Source: Williamwhitmania taraxaci (GTDB taxonomy: Bacteria; Bacteroidota; Bacteroidia; Bacteroidales; Williamwhitmaniaceae). Taken from it: a stretch of 43,423 bases of DNA. Where the stretch lies: the NCBI RefSeq assembly GCF_900096565.1, contig NZ_FMYP01000035.1:1-43423 (forward strand), read 5' to 3'. Of this stretch, positions 1 to 9,444 are shown one piece after another. The notes below the pieces were generated by a model. It was given only the letters and a program-made list of their open reading frames with translations. It was not told the DNA's origin and did not search any database. A program made the position numbers and the translations under genes. Every line of letters starts with the position of its first letter. Position 1 is the stretch's first letter.

Positions 1-360
1 GGTTACCGCTGCTGCAGTGGAGGCGCTATCCCCGTTGGCACACCAAATGCACACTATTACCGCTGATAATGGAAAGGAGTTTGCAGCACATCAGGTTATT
101 GCCGAAAAGTTGCAAATAAATTTTTACTTTGCACGGCCATACCACAGCTGGGAGCGCGGCGCTAACGAGAATGCAAACCGCTTGGTAAGGCAGTATTTCC
201 CGAAGAAAACGGACTTTAAAACGATAACACAAGAGCAGGTTCAGTGGGTCGAAGATATTCTTAACAGTCGGCCTAGAAAAAGGCTAGGGTTTATCTCTCC
301 CCTCTTAACATATAATCAGTTAACCCAAGTTGCATTTGTGAGTTGAATCTTGCTTTTAAT
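1..360 (+). mobile_element. IS30-family insertion sequence, right part only
   Basis: The window opens inside an IS30-family element. Only the 3' part of the transposase and the downstream terminus can lie here. The terminus should fall within a few tens of bases after the transposase stop at 346, but I cannot place the terminal inverted repeat because the left end is outside the window. The end given is therefore approximate. The next gene starts at 370, so the element sits directly against a host start codon. Confidence 0.5.
2..346 (+). CDS. IS30-family transposase, 5'-truncated by window edge
   Basis: C-terminal about 114 residues of a DDE transposase that cuts and joins IS30-type ends. 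The frame is open to the window edge. Visible are the second catalytic Asp in TADNGKEF, the catalytic Glu context WERGANENANRLVRQYFPK, and the C-terminal NSRPRKRLGF segment that is nearly diagnostic of IS30 transposases. The C-terminus looks complete (ends VAFVS). Stop TGA at 344-346. Family assignment is firm; activity of the full copy cannot be judged from here. Confidence 0.9.
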   Translation, partial: VTAAAVEALSPLAHQMHTITADNGKEFAAHQVIAEKLQINFYFARPYHSWERGANENANRLVRQYFPKKTDFKTITQEQVQWVEDILNSRPRKRLGFISPLLTYNQLTQVAFVS

Positions 361-369
361 AACAAAATC

Positions 370-3300
370 ATGAATAGGGTAGGTATTTCAAATAGCATTG
401 GGAAAATAATTTTCTCTATTTTTCTCTTCTTATTTTTTGGTAGCTCGTTACGGTCGTTTGGTCAAACGGATAAGGATTTTTGGTTTGTGGTTCCCGAAAT
501 TACGTGGGCACATAACTTTCCAGGCGGGGTTCCTGCGAATTTCCGTCTTTCAACAATGGCTTTCCCCGCAACGGTTACTATTAGTATGCCTGCCAATCAG
601 TTTCATCCTACTTTGAATCCTGGAGGATTTAAAGATATTGTGGTGAATATGTTGCCAAATACTACACAAAGCGTTGATATGGCTCCATTTGTTCGAAAAG
701 TTCCTGCCGTGGCAGGGGAGCCAGGCGAGGCCAATGTGATTGAGAATAAAGCATATAATGCTAGTGGGATTAATAATATAGGTCTACACATTACTTCAAC
801 CAACGTTATTACGGCTTATTATGAAGTTGGAAATCTGAACAATTCTGATATTTGGGCACTAAAAGGGAAAAACGCGCTTGGGACGGAATTCTACACGCCA
901 TTTCAGAACCAAACACCCAATGTTGCCCACAATCCGCCTGCCTATTCGGCCATAGATATAGTGGCAACCGAAGACGGAACCGTTGTTTCTATTACGCCTC
1001 CTATAGATGCCGCTTATGGGTTGTTAAATACTGTAATCACTGCAGGGTCTACCTATTCAGTAATATTGAATCGTGGACAAACATTTTCTGTTTTTCCGAA
1101 AGCCAAAGGTATTACTGCTGCAGCGCATATTGGTGGGACTAAGGTTACTTCAAGCAAACCCATTGCCATTACGCTAAAAGATGACTCAATTAACCACACC
1201 ACGGGTGGATGTTATGATGTTGTAGGAGACCAGCTCGTGCCAACTAGTATTATTGGATGGGATTATATAGCCATTCGTAGCCAACTGACAACTAAGGATC
1301 ATATCTATATTACTGCCACGGTGGATGGTACCAATGTGACCGTAAGATATGGGGCAACTGTTCTTAACTATACTCTCAACGCAGGCCAACAGCAGTATGT
1401 GCCCTTTCCCGATCCACAAGCCACTATGCGGATTACCTCGGATATTACGCATCCAATATATGTCTTTCATATTGGTGGTTTTGGTTGTGAGCAAGGTGGT
1501 GCAATACTACCCCCAATAAATATATGTACGGGAAGTACCCAAGTTGCCTTTACCCGTGCCAACTCCCAGAGTTTCTTTATCAACCTTATGGTGAGAGATG
1601 GAGCGGAGGGCAAGTTCGAGTTGGATGGAAGCGCTGCCGCTGCTACAGCGCTGTTTAATCCGCTAGCCTTCCTAACGGTGCCTGGCCCTGTAACAAAATG
1701 GAAGGCCGCTCGGTTTGGCCCTTTTACACTTGCTCAAATTACTCAAACCCAGCATTTATTACGAAATACAGAAGATCTGTTCCACCTTGGAATTGTTAAT
1801 GGAGGGGGTGGAACTGGCTGTATGTATGGTTACTTTTCCGATTATAATGAACTGAAGATTGCGGCGGTGGTGGCGGGTACCGCAGCCAATGTTTTGAAAA
1901 CTTGCTATGGAGTGCCTGTTCAACTGTTTGCTACTGGTGGAACCAATTTTAAGTGGACTCCAGGTATTAAACTTAGCAACGATACTATTTTTAATCCCTT
2001 TGCTAATCCTGAGTTAACTACGCAGTACAAGGTAATTGTAGAGGGGGCTTGTGAAATGAGAGATTCTGCTTTTATAACGGTAGCCGTTTCCACTAAGCTC
2101 GAGGCCAATTTTTCTGCCGATAAGGTGGTTGGCTGCGCACCGCTTACCGTGAACTTTAAGGATAATTCCATTGGCGTTGCATACTGGCGGTGGGACTTTG
2201 GGGATGGCTCTGCTTATGAGATTTATGATACCGACGCTTCAATAACGTTCCCCGATCCAAAAATTGGCGGGGTTTACCCACATACCTTTCAGAATAATAC
2301 GGCACTTCCCATAACCTATCATGTAGAGTTGCTTGTGAAGAATGCCGACGCATGTGCCGCAATCTACACAAAAGATATTCTGGTATACCCTAGTATGAAT
2401 GCGGCGTTTACCGACGATTATGCTCTCCCACATTGCTCCCCTAAAACGGTTAATTTTACAAACACCTCTACCACAAACACCGCCGATACATACCTTTGGG
2501 AATATGGTGATGGGGTAACGGAGAACATGGCAAACACAAATCCAGTTTCGCATAAATATACCAATCTGGCTTCCATAAATACACCATATACTATGCAACT
2601 TATAGCAACCAGCCCCTTTGGTTGCAAGGATACCGCATCTAAAGTCATAACCGTGTCTGCCTACATTAAGGCCGATTTCGACATCGATAAGGCAGCGGGG
2701 TGTTCTCCGTTGACTGTAGGTTTTACCAATAAGGCTACAGGCCAAATTAACACTTGGACCCTGTCCAACTTTGGTGCTGGACCGCAGCCTGCTAGTCCAA
2801 CTGCACCGGGAAACTATTCATTGACCTACAATAATTTAAATCCTGTTTCTACTGCCGATATCGTAAATAATCTAACACTAACAGTAACCAATAGTGATGG
2901 GTGTATTTCGTCCATGACCAAGCAGGTAACCACCTATGCCGAGGTTCATGCCGGAATTCCTCTTCCTCTTCCTCCTGACACCGCTTTCTGCACACCTCAC
3001 GCTGTTCAATTTGGATCGTCCACAACCACAAACCCCGTGACCTACTCTTGGGCCTTTGGCGATGGTGGAACCTACAGTTTGGATAATCCGCTGCATACTT
3101 ACACCAATCTTACATACTCTTCCATTAATCCAAATGTAAGCCTCGTGCTTACCACACCACGTGGTTGTAAGGATTCGGTTGCTAGGGCCTTGACCATTTA
3201 TTCTCTAATTAAGGCCGATTTTTCGGTAGACACTCCTCGCTATTGTTCTCCCTTTAAAATATTAATCGACAACAACTCTAGAAGTGGTCTTTTAACCAAC

Positions 3301-6300
3301 TACAGTTGGAATTATGACGATGGAACTGCTCTTAGTAACACTACTGGCGATCACTCACATACATATTTAAATGCACCGCCTAGCGTTGCTCCTATAACTC
3401 CCAACCTAACGCTCACGCTTACCAACGAGGGCGGATGTACAAGCATTCTAACCAGGCCGATTACCGTTTATCCTGAAGTTCATGCAAGTTTTGTACGAGA
3501 TCAGTTAGCTGGTTGTACCCCACTGTTAGTTGGCTTTACCTACAATGGAAATTCTACGGCCACTATTTTTAATTGGGATTTCGGAGATTTCGGGAGTTCT
3601 GTCACTAAAGACCCCATCCATGAGTACGTGAATACCACTGGTGTTGATGTTACTTACACTGCAAAATTATTTGCTCTTTCTGATTTTGGATGTAAAGATG
3701 ATGTAGACCTTCCTGTGACTGTGTATGCCAAGGTTGATCCCAATTTTGCTATCGACAAAGTATTTGGCTGCTCACCGCTGTCGTTTAATGTAGATAATAA
3801 ACTGTGGAGCGGAAATTCTTTTTATAATTGGGATTGGCAGGGCGATGGAACTACAGACTCCACCACGAATAGCGTCACATCAGTATTTAGGCATTTCTAT
3901 GAAAACAAGACTGGTGCTGTTCAAAACATACCACTCACTCTTACGGTGGGCAATACCCATCCTGTTTGCAACGAAAAAATGGTTCGTATGGTTCAGGTTT
4001 ACCCTGAGGTGGATGCTATTTTTACCCCACTGTCTCAGACAGGCTGTAATCCTTTTGACCTTACCTTTTCAAACGCGTCAGTGCTCACTGGATCGGTCAC
4101 TAAGCCCGACTCCTATTTCTGGACCTTTGGGGATGGTAGTTCTGCTAGGGATGAGAATCCGTTGTTGCATAGATTTGTCAATAGTAGCACTGTTAGTGAT
4201 GTAGTATACCCTATGAAACTCGTTGTAGAGACCGTTTTTGGTTGTCGCGACTCGCTTGAAACAAATATTACAGTACATCCTCTAGTGGAGGCCGATTTTG
4301 CGCTCAATACTAGGGGCGGTTGCTCACCGCTCACTCTTAATCTGGAAAACCTAACGGTTTCATCTTCTTACGGCTATAGTTGGAAGGTAAATGGCAATCC
4401 ACCTTTTTCTAATGTTGGGAGTCCCGGCACTATTACGCTAACTAACCCCACCATTGCACCACCATCGCTCCAACCCGATATATTAACGTTACAAACGTAC
4501 TATACGGGAGATCCCACCTGTAATGCAACAGTTACCAAAGTGGTAAATGTATATCCGCGTGTATATCCCGGGTTTAACTTAAATAGTACAGGTTGTCAGC
4601 CTCTTACTGTAAATTTTGCGAATACAACTAATTCTTACAATGGAACAGCTACATATAAGTGGGATTTTGGGAACTTGGTGAGTACGCTTGATCCGAATCC
4701 ATCCACAATCTATTTTAATAATAGTTTCACATTAAATAAGGATTATGAAGCTACGCTTACAGCTACTTCGGAACATGGATGCGTCGATTCTATTAAGAAA
4801 TTAATTACTGTTTATCCAAAGCCTTTTGCTGGCTTTAAGTTTGTTAGCCCATCGGTTGCTTGCGCTCCGTTCAACTTTGAACTTCAGAATATTTCGAAGG
4901 GAACGGGGTTGACCTATACTTACGATTTTGGTGATGGTACACCCGATTTGATAACTCCCAATGCAGGCAATATTATTCATCCATATCAAAATGTATCGTC
5001 CGATATTGCTGGTTATTTACTAAAGTTAAATACCGAAACGGCCTATGGTTGCAAGGATAGTACATCGCAAATGGTATATACCTATCCAATGGTTAGGGCG
5101 GCTTTTAACCCTATCGCACCAGGGTGTAATCCGTTGACCGTAACTTTGGCAAATACAAGTTTGAATGCTTACTATTACACCTGGAATTTTGACGATGGCC
5201 AATTAACAGGTATCGAAAATCCAACACACCGTTTTGTAAATAATACGGAGAGTGATAGGGTTTTTGCTGTTAAATTAAGTGCTGAGAGTCAGTATAACTG
5301 TGCACACGATACAACTGTGAATGTGACCGTTTATGCTGCACCGATTGCTGCTTTTGAGATTGTTCCTCCACTAAAGATATTTCCAGATGCAACCTTTGGT
5401 TTTACTAATCTGACTAAACCTGCAGCTGCCAGCTGGACCTATAAATGGAGCATGGGCGATGGTCAGGTCAGGAATGTAAAGGATTTGGGGACGTATACTT
5501 ACACTAAGTGGGGACTTAAGGCTGATGGTTTTAGGTATGAAGTAATTCTTGAATCAGACAATGGACGTTGTAAGGATTCCGTTCACCGCTTTGTATATCT
5601 CTTGCCTGCTCAACCTATTGCCCTTTATACTTCGGATGCTTCTTCTGCTTGTGCACCTTTCTTAGTGCATTTTTATAACAACTCGTCATACTTCGATCGT
5701 GTTGAATGGGATTTTGGTGATGGTAATACATCTACGGAGTCAGAACCAATACACACGTATACAACTGCGGGGTATTACAATTCGAAGCTCACTGTTTTTG
5801 GTGATGGCGGTCTTGCCTATAAGTATAATACCCTTAGGGCTTTCCAAAATCCAATCGCCGACTTTAAAATTAATCCTGAAGAATTGCTTTTGCCCGAGGC
5901 CGATGCTCACTTCTTCAATACATCGAAGTTTTCTTCCCGATATCAATGGGATTTTGATGATGCTGGAAGTTCCAGTAACGACAAAGATCCTGTTCATCGC
6001 TACTCGAAACTTGGTGCATATGACGTAAAGTTGACGGTGTGGACAGATCCTAACGAAGGGAACTGTGTAGACGATACCACAATAACCGCTGCTGTGCGGG
6101 TAATAGGACAGGGTAAACTAGCTTATCCCAATGCGTTTACTCCAAATATCACCGGACCTACTGGTGGTGCTTACTCGGATGTTGATTTCCAAAATCAAGT
6201 GTTTCATCCAGTGTGGGAAGGTGTAAGCGTTTATATATTACGGATATATAACCGGTGGGGAGAGCAGGTTTTTGAGAGTAAGGATGTTAAGATTGGTTGG

Positions 6301-6417
6301 GATGGTTACTATAAGGAAAAGTTGTGCGATCCAGATGTCTATGTTTGGAAGGCAGTGGGGCGCTTTACGAATGGACAATCATTTGAGAAAATTGGTGATG
6401 TAACATTAATTCGCTAA
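370..6417 (+). CDS. Giant secreted PKD-repeat protein with T9SS type B (CHU_C) sorting domain
   Basis: Predicted 2015-aa surface or extracellular protein. The ATG at 370 gives a clean signal peptide: a basic start, then the hydrophobic stretch IIFSIFLFLFFGSS, then a likely cleavage region near SFGQ. A TTG at 343 in the same frame overlaps the transposase stop and is not preferred. After an N-terminal domain of about 550 residues come at least a dozen PKD-like modules of about 100 residues. Each opens with a Cys-Pro word (GCAPLTV, GCSPLTV, GCNPLTV and similar) and most carry a W-x-FGDG motif. The last about 95 residues (AFTPN, IYNRWGEQVFES, GWDGYY) are a gliding motility-associated C-terminal domain, which in this phylum directs secretion through the type IX system. 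The likely role is adhesion or gliding; the ligand is unknown. It is followed by a PorP/SprF gene, the usual pairing for type B substrates. Confidence 0.9.
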   Translation: MNRVGISNSIGKIIFSIFLFLFFGSSLRSFGQTDKDFWFVVPEITWAHNFPGGVPANFRLSTMAFPATVTISMPANQFHPTLNPGGFKDIVVNMLPNTTQSVDMAPFVRKVPAVAGEPGEANVIENKAYNASGINNIGLHITSTNVITAYYEVGNLNNSDIWALKGKNALGTEFYTPFQNQTPNVAHNPPAYSAIDIVATEDGTVVSITPPIDAAYGLLNTVITAGSTYSVILNRGQTFSVFPKAKGITAAAHIGGTKVTSSKPIAITLKDDSINHTTGGCYDVVGDQLVPTSIIGWDYIAIRSQLTTKDHIYITATVDGTNVTVRYGATVLNYTLNAGQQQYVPFPDPQATMRITSDITHPIYVFHIGGFGCEQGGAILPPINICTGSTQVAFTRANSQSFFINLMVRDGAEGKFELDGSAAAATALFNPLAFLTVPGPVTKWKAARFGPFTLAQITQTQHLLRNTEDLFHLGIVNGGGGTGCMYGYFSDYNELKIAAVVAGTAANVLKTCYGVPVQLFATGGTNFKWTPGIKLSNDTIFNPFANPELTTQYKVIVEGACEMRDSAFITVAVSTKLEANFSADKVVGCAPLTVNFKDNSIGVAYWRWDFGDGSAYEIYDTDASITFPDPKIGGVYPHTFQNNTALPITYHVELLVKNADACAAIYTKDILVYPSMNAAFTDDYALPHCSPKTVNFTNTSTTNTADTYLWEYGDGVTENMANTNPVSHKYTNLASINTPYTMQLIATSPFGCKDTASKVITVSAYIKADFDIDKAAGCSPLTVGFTNKATGQINTWTLSNFGAGPQPASPTAPGNYSLTYNNLNPVSTADIVNNLTLTVTNSDGCISSMTKQVTTYAEVHAGIPLPLPPDTAFCTPHAVQFGSSTTTNPVTYSWAFGDGGTYSLDNPLHTYTNLTYSSINPNVSLVLTTPRGCKDSVARALTIYSLIKADFSVDTPRYCSPFKILIDNNSRSGLLTNYSWNYDDGTALSNTTGDHSHTYLNAPPSVAPITPNLTLTLTNEGGCTSILTRPITVYPEVHASFVRDQLAGCTPLLVGFTYNGNSTATIFNWDFGDFGSSVTKDPIHEYVNTTGVDVTYTAKLFALSDFGCKDDVDLPVTVYAKVDPNFAIDKVFGCSPLSFNVDNKLWSGNSFYNWDWQGDGTTDSTTNSVTSVFRHFYENKTGAVQNIPLTLTVGNTHPVCNEKMVRMVQVYPEVDAIFTPLSQTGCNPFDLTFSNASVLTGSVTKPDSYFWTFGDGSSARDENPLLHRFVNSSTVSDVVYPMKLVVETVFGCRDSLETNITVHPLVEADFALNTRGGCSPLTLNLENLTVSSSYGYSWKVNGNPPFSNVGSPGTITLTNPTIAPPSLQPDILTLQTYYTGDPTCNATVTKVVNVYPRVYPGFNLNSTGCQPLTVNFANTTNSYNGTATYKWDFGNLVSTLDPNPSTIYFNNSFTLNKDYEATLTATSEHGCVDSIKKLITVYPKPFAGFKFVSPSVACAPFNFELQNISKGTGLTYTYDFGDGTPDLITPNAGNIIHPYQNVSSDIAGYLLKLNTETAYGCKDSTSQMVYTYPMVRAAFNPIAPGCNPLTVTLANTSLNAYYYTWNFDDGQLTGIENPTHRFVNNTESDRVFAVKLSAESQYNCAHDTTVNVTVYAAPIAAFEIVPPLKIFPDATFGFTNLTKPAAASWTYKWSMGDGQVRNVKDLGTYTYTKWGLKADGFRYEVILESDNGRCKDSVHRFVYLLPAQPIALYTSDASSACAPFLVHFYNNSSYFDRVEWDFGDGNTSTESEPIHTYTTAGYYNSKLTVFGDGGLAYKYNTLRAFQNPIADFKINPEELLLPEADAHFFNTSKFSSRYQWDFDDAGSSSNDKDPVHRYSKLGAYDVKLTVWTDPNEGNCVDDTTITAAVRVIGQGKLAYPNAFTPNITGPTGGAYSDVDFQNQVFHPVWEGVSVYILRIYNRWGEQVFESKDVKIGWDGYYKEKLCDPDVYVWKAVGRFTNGQSFEKIGDVTLIR

Positions 6418-6465
6418 ACAATTAAAAAAAAACTATTAATTTTAGACTTGCATTACTATTTTCAA

Positions 6466-7494
6466 ATGAAAAAATTATTGGTCATACAGAAAATACATTG
6501 GTTAAGGATATACATGGTCGTGCTCGTTGCTTTGATTTCCATTTTTTTCAATGGAACGAGGGCCATGGCACAAGATCCACAGTTCTCTCAGTTTTATTCT
6601 ACTCCAATGTTATTGGCTCCCTCTTTTGCTGGAGGGGTTAGAGATAGCCGGTTTAGTTTAAATTTTAGAGACCAGTGGGCTGCAATTCCGGGAAAATTTG
6701 TCACACTGTCGGCTGCCTATGATCGGAATTTTCCACTCTTTAACTCCGGCGTAGGGTTTTACTTTATGCGCGATGTGGCAGGTAGTTCGCGGTTAAGTTT
6801 AACGAATCTTGGACTGGCATACTCTTATCTTATAAAAATCAGTCCGGAGTGGAATCTTCGACCGGGGGTAGGCTTTTATTTTACCCAACGGTCAATTGAT
6901 TATTCAAAGCTCATTTTTGGTGATCAGTTAACGTCCAGCCCTAATCCCGGTTCGTCCGTTAATCCCTTTCCAGGCAAGGATGGCGTGCAGGATGTGGATG
7001 CTTCCTCGTCTCTAATCGTTTTCAATAGCGTATTCTGGTCTGGCGCCACAGTCGATCATTTGTTGGAGCCTAATCGATCGTTCACTGGAAATACGGCCAG
7101 GGCGCCCCTTCGGTTGTCTGTATATGGAGGAATGCGGCTGGTTTTAGCCGGTATACAGTTTCGCCCTGCCGACGAAAGTGTGTCGTTTGCTTTTCACTAC
7201 AAACAACAGGCGGACTTTAAACAGCTCGACATGGGTCTTTATTGGTATCGAAAACCATTAATTGCTGGTGTGTGGTATAGAGGTATACCTTTCTTTAAGA
7301 AAATGCCAGGAAGCGATGCCATGGTCTTTATGGTGGGTTATCGAATGAATGGTTTCCAAGTTGGGTATAGTTACGATGCTACTATCTCAAAACTAGGCTA
7401 TCAGACCGGTGGATCTCACGAAATTTCTTTGGTTTACGAATTTGCAATTACAGCAAAAAAGAAGTGGGCAGCGGTTCCTTGCCCCGAATTTTAA
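6466..7494 (+). CDS. PorP/SprF family type IX secretion system membrane protein
   Basis: Predicted 342-aa outer-membrane beta-barrel protein. The ATG at 6466 is chosen over an in-frame TTG at 6448 because it gives a compact signal peptide (MKKLLVIQKIHWLRIYMVVLVALISIFF, ending near AMAQ). The mature N-terminus DPQFSQFYSTPMLLAPSFAGG is the family signature. Alternating amphipathic strands and a C-terminal phenylalanine fit a barrel. The gene starts 48 bases after the large PKD protein with no terminator seen, so they are probably one operon. In this family such partners tether or help export the neighbouring type B substrate. Specificity for this substrate is inferred from position. Confidence 0.9.
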   Translation: MKKLLVIQKIHWLRIYMVVLVALISIFFNGTRAMAQDPQFSQFYSTPMLLAPSFAGGVRDSRFSLNFRDQWAAIPGKFVTLSAAYDRNFPLFNSGVGFYFMRDVAGSSRLSLTNLGLAYSYLIKISPEWNLRPGVGFYFTQRSIDYSKLIFGDQLTSSPNPGSSVNPFPGKDGVQDVDASSSLIVFNSVFWSGATVDHLLEPNRSFTGNTARAPLRLSVYGGMRLVLAGIQFRPADESVSFAFHYKQQADFKQLDMGLYWYRKPLIAGVWYRGIPFFKKMPGSDAMVFMVGYRMNGFQVGYSYDATISKLGYQTGGSHEISLVYEFAITAKKKWAAVPCPEF

Positions 7495-7522
7495 TTTAAT
7501 TTGGAAAAAGTTTGTTCTAAAC

Positions 7523-7552
7523 TTGTCTTTCATCTGTAATCGTCTATTTTTG
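7523..7552 (+). promoter_or_regulatory. Bacteroidota-type promoter for the ompH-like gene
   Basis: The -33 element TTG at 7523-7525 is followed after 19 bases by TATTTTTG at 7545-7552, a full match to the -7 consensus TAnnTTTG. The start of transcription would be near 7560, leaving an untranslated leader of almost 200 bases before 7756. I see no clear riboswitch fold in that leader. Confidence 0.6.
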
Positions 7553-7755
7553 CATCAGTAATTGTCTCCGCAATTATCGCTTGAGATCTGTTTTTAGTAG
7601 TAATCACGTCGAAAGTTTAGTTGTAGTGTATAGCCTAGGTGATTAATGTAAGGATTTTTCACTTGTTTTATGCAGGAGGTTATTTGCAGCGAAATGAGAA
7701 TCTTGATGTGTTGTAATTAAAAGTAAAGCCAATAAGTTAAAACAAATTTATTCCC

Positions 7756-8370
7756 ATGAAAAAAGTATCACTAATCAGTAACATTTTACTTGCAGTAGCA
7801 GTTGTTGTCCTTTATGTTCTTTACTTTACGGGTAAAGCGGGCAACTCTTCGCTGAGCCAAGCGGATACTACCGGAAACTTTTCTGCTAAAGCAGGTGAGG
7901 TGGTTTATGTTGAAATCGATAGCTTAATTAGCAATTATCACATGTTTTCCGATCTAAAGGCTGACTTGGAAAAGAAGGGTAAGGAGAAAGAGGCTCAATT
8001 TAATGTAAAGGCGAAGTCCTTTGAAAAGGAAGCCGGAGAATTTCAAGATAAGGTTCAAAAGGGCTTAGTTACCCGCTCGCAGGCAGAACAGATGCAACAA
8101 GGTTTGCAAGTAAAACAGCAGGAGATTTACCAGTTGCGCGAGCAACTTCGTAACGAACTTGGTGAAGAAGAACAGGTTATGAATCGCAACGTCCTTAATA
8201 GTATTATGGAGTATCTGGTTGTTTATAATCAGAATAAGAAATACAGTTTCGTTGTAAGCCATAGTTTTGGTGGTCCAGTGCTCTTTGCCGACAAGGGGCT
8301 AAATATTACCAAAGATGTAATTGTTGGTCTGAATGAGAACTATACCAATAATAAAAAGGAAACAAAGTAA
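7756..8370 (+). CDS. OmpH/Skp-family periplasmic protein
   Basis: Predicted 204 aa. Residues about 5-25 form a signal sequence or membrane anchor (ISNILLAVAVVVLYVLYF). The segment VVYVEIDSLISNYHMF matches the start of the OmpH/Skp fold. A long charged coiled coil of Lys, Glu and Gln (about residues 70-145) forms the tentacle arms. Skp-type chaperones hold unfolded outer-membrane proteins in the periplasm. There is no SPII lipobox, so it is probably membrane-anchored. It has its own promoter upstream and a rho-independent terminator downstream, so it is monocistronic. Confidence 0.85.
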   Translation: MKKVSLISNILLAVAVVVLYVLYFTGKAGNSSLSQADTTGNFSAKAGEVVYVEIDSLISNYHMFSDLKADLEKKGKEKEAQFNVKAKSFEKEAGEFQDKVQKGLVTRSQAEQMQQGLQVKQQEIYQLREQLRNELGEEEQVMNRNVLNSIMEYLVVYNQNKKYSFVVSHSFGGPVLFADKGLNITKDVIVGLNENYTNNKKETK

Positions 8371-9427
8371 GTCGAAATATTTCTTCGAAAACTGAAAAGC
8401 CCAAGCATGTGTCTTGGGCTTTTTTGGTTTTATGGGATGTATAATCGCCAAAACAAAAAGTGCACAAATCTAAAACGAATTGTGCACTTTTTCTACACAC
8501 ACAAGTGTAGTTTAAATATCGTTTAAAACGAATTAAACGACTTTTATACGTTGTTTTAATCTCAACTGGTAGACTGGTCGTTGTTACCTTGTAGTGCATC
8601 ACATCTGTAAAGGTGACATTATTGCCCGTGTAGGCCGTTAACAAACACCTGGTGCTTCCGCTCAGCGGGTTTTCGGAGTTTAAGTTTTGCTCTACCCACT
8701 GCAGCAGCTCCTCAATATTGCTTTTGGTTGATGTGAAGTAAAAAAAGGAGGTATTGCGCAGCACCTTGAGCACATCAAGGTAGTTGGATAGCTTCCAGCA
8801 GCAGCTATAAACGCCTACTTCCGTTGAAAGGTAGGGCGGGTCTACAAAGAACACCACACCTGGTTGGTTTTTATACTGCTCAAACAGCAGGCTGTAATCG
8901 CTGCAAACCGTCTCAACTCCGTCTAGGTAACCTACTGCTGTATAATCGGATTTGCGCACGCAGTTATAAAGCGTAGACTTCCTCATTTCGTCCAACCCTG
9001 TCGCATACTTCATTGAAAAGAGCAGCGATGACGAAAGTGTGACATAATCAACACAGCCACCCTTCTCCTCTTCCTCCAATACGCTGAAAATTCGGGAGCA
9101 CACCTCCTTTGGAATCTTCTTATCCGTAGGAATATCGGCAACAATAACCCGCAGCTTCTGTAGAATTCTGTTTGTTTTTTCCACATTGCTTATCCGCGCA
9201 GTGTAGCCATCAAAGTCGTTGTATACCACTCTTGCGCTGGGGCGCTCCTGCTTGGCAATGTGGGACAGCAACCCGCTACCGCCAAACAGGTCAATAAATA
9301 CGACTCCCTCCGGGAATTCCCTAAGCGCACGCTTAAACTCACCTACAAACCTCCGCTTTTGCCCCATAAACGGGAGCGGCGCGGATGTGTAATTCTTTTT
9401 GTTCATTGTTTTGAATCTTTGCACCAT
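8306..9427 (-). CDS. dam: D12-class DNA adenine-N6 methyltransferase (Dam-like), ORF runs out of the phage
   Basis: Up to 373 aa. PFMGQKRRFV near residue 20 and FIDLFGGSGLLSH (about 44-56) form the S-adenosylmethionine-binding part. VDPPYL is the catalytic DPPY motif typical of adenine-N6 methylation. The family modifies adenine in short sites; in phages this often protects DNA from host restriction. Position at the far end of a Mu-like genome parallels the Mu mom modification gene. Start may be 9427 or the in-frame ATG at 9406 (MNKKNYTSAP). After about residue 295 the recognisable domain ends, but no stop codon occurs. The frame passes through the hairpins at 8455-8540, across the proposed phage end, and stops only at 8306 in host DNA. 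The last about 80 residues are probably not conserved. Confidence 0.85.
   Translation of the reverse strand: MVQRFKTMNKKNYTSAPLPFMGQKRRFVGEFKRALREFPEGVVFIDLFGGSGLLSHIAKQERPSARVVYNDFDGYTARISNVEKTNRILQKLRVIVADIPTDKKIPKEVCSRIFSVLEEEEKGGCVDYVTLSSSLLFSMKYATGLDEMRKSTLYNCVRKSDYTAVGYLDGVETVCSDYSLLFEQYKNQPGVVFFVDPPYLSTEVGVYSCCWKLSNYLDVLKVLRNTSFFYFTSTKSNIEELLQWVEQNLNSENPLSGSTRCLLTAYTGNNVTFTDVMHYKVTTTSLPVEIKTTYKSRLIRFKRYLNYTCVCRKSAQFVLDLCTFCFGDYTSHKTKKAQDTCLGFSVFEEIFRLTLFPFYYWYSSHSDQQLHLW
8397..8425 (+). terminator. Rho-independent terminator of the ompH-like gene
   Basis: Perfect 9-bp stem AAGCCCAAG / CTTGGGCTT (8397-8405 and 8413-8421) with a 7-base loop, followed by a T run. It lies 26 bases after the stop codon and is the last clearly host-derived feature before the prophage. 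Confidence 0.9.
8455..8492 (-). terminator. Bidirectional terminator-like hairpin at phage right end
   Basis: Perfect 13-bp inverted repeat AAAAAGTGCACAA (8455-8467) and TTGTGCACTTTTT (8480-8492) with a 12-base loop. Flanking A and T runs make it a rho-independent terminator on either strand. On the minus strand it would end the methyltransferase message before any stop codon in that frame. Lying 17 bases inside the proposed phage terminus, it could also overlap transposase binding sites. Confidence 0.65.
8493..8540. repeat. Two further inverted repeats in the phage end
   Basis: CTACAC/GTGTAG (8493-8498, 8505-8510, loop 6) is followed by TCGTTTAA/TTAAACGA (8519-8526, 8533-8540, loop AACGAA). 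The word AAAACGAATT occurs both here (8525-8534) and in the loop of the previous hairpin (8472-8481), a 53-bp period. These could be end-binding sites for the MuA-like transposase, or secondary terminators. Confidence 0.5.
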
Positions 9428-9444
9428 CTCAAAGTCTAAAATAA

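Noticed and set aside
343-369. TTG start for the PKD protein, overlapping the transposase stop
   Set aside because: The ATG at 370 gives a proper signal peptide; the extra residues do not.
8428-8437. Target-site duplication TTTTATG, also present near 42909-42915
   Set aside because: The adjacent bases do not form TG...CA ends on both sides; probably chance.
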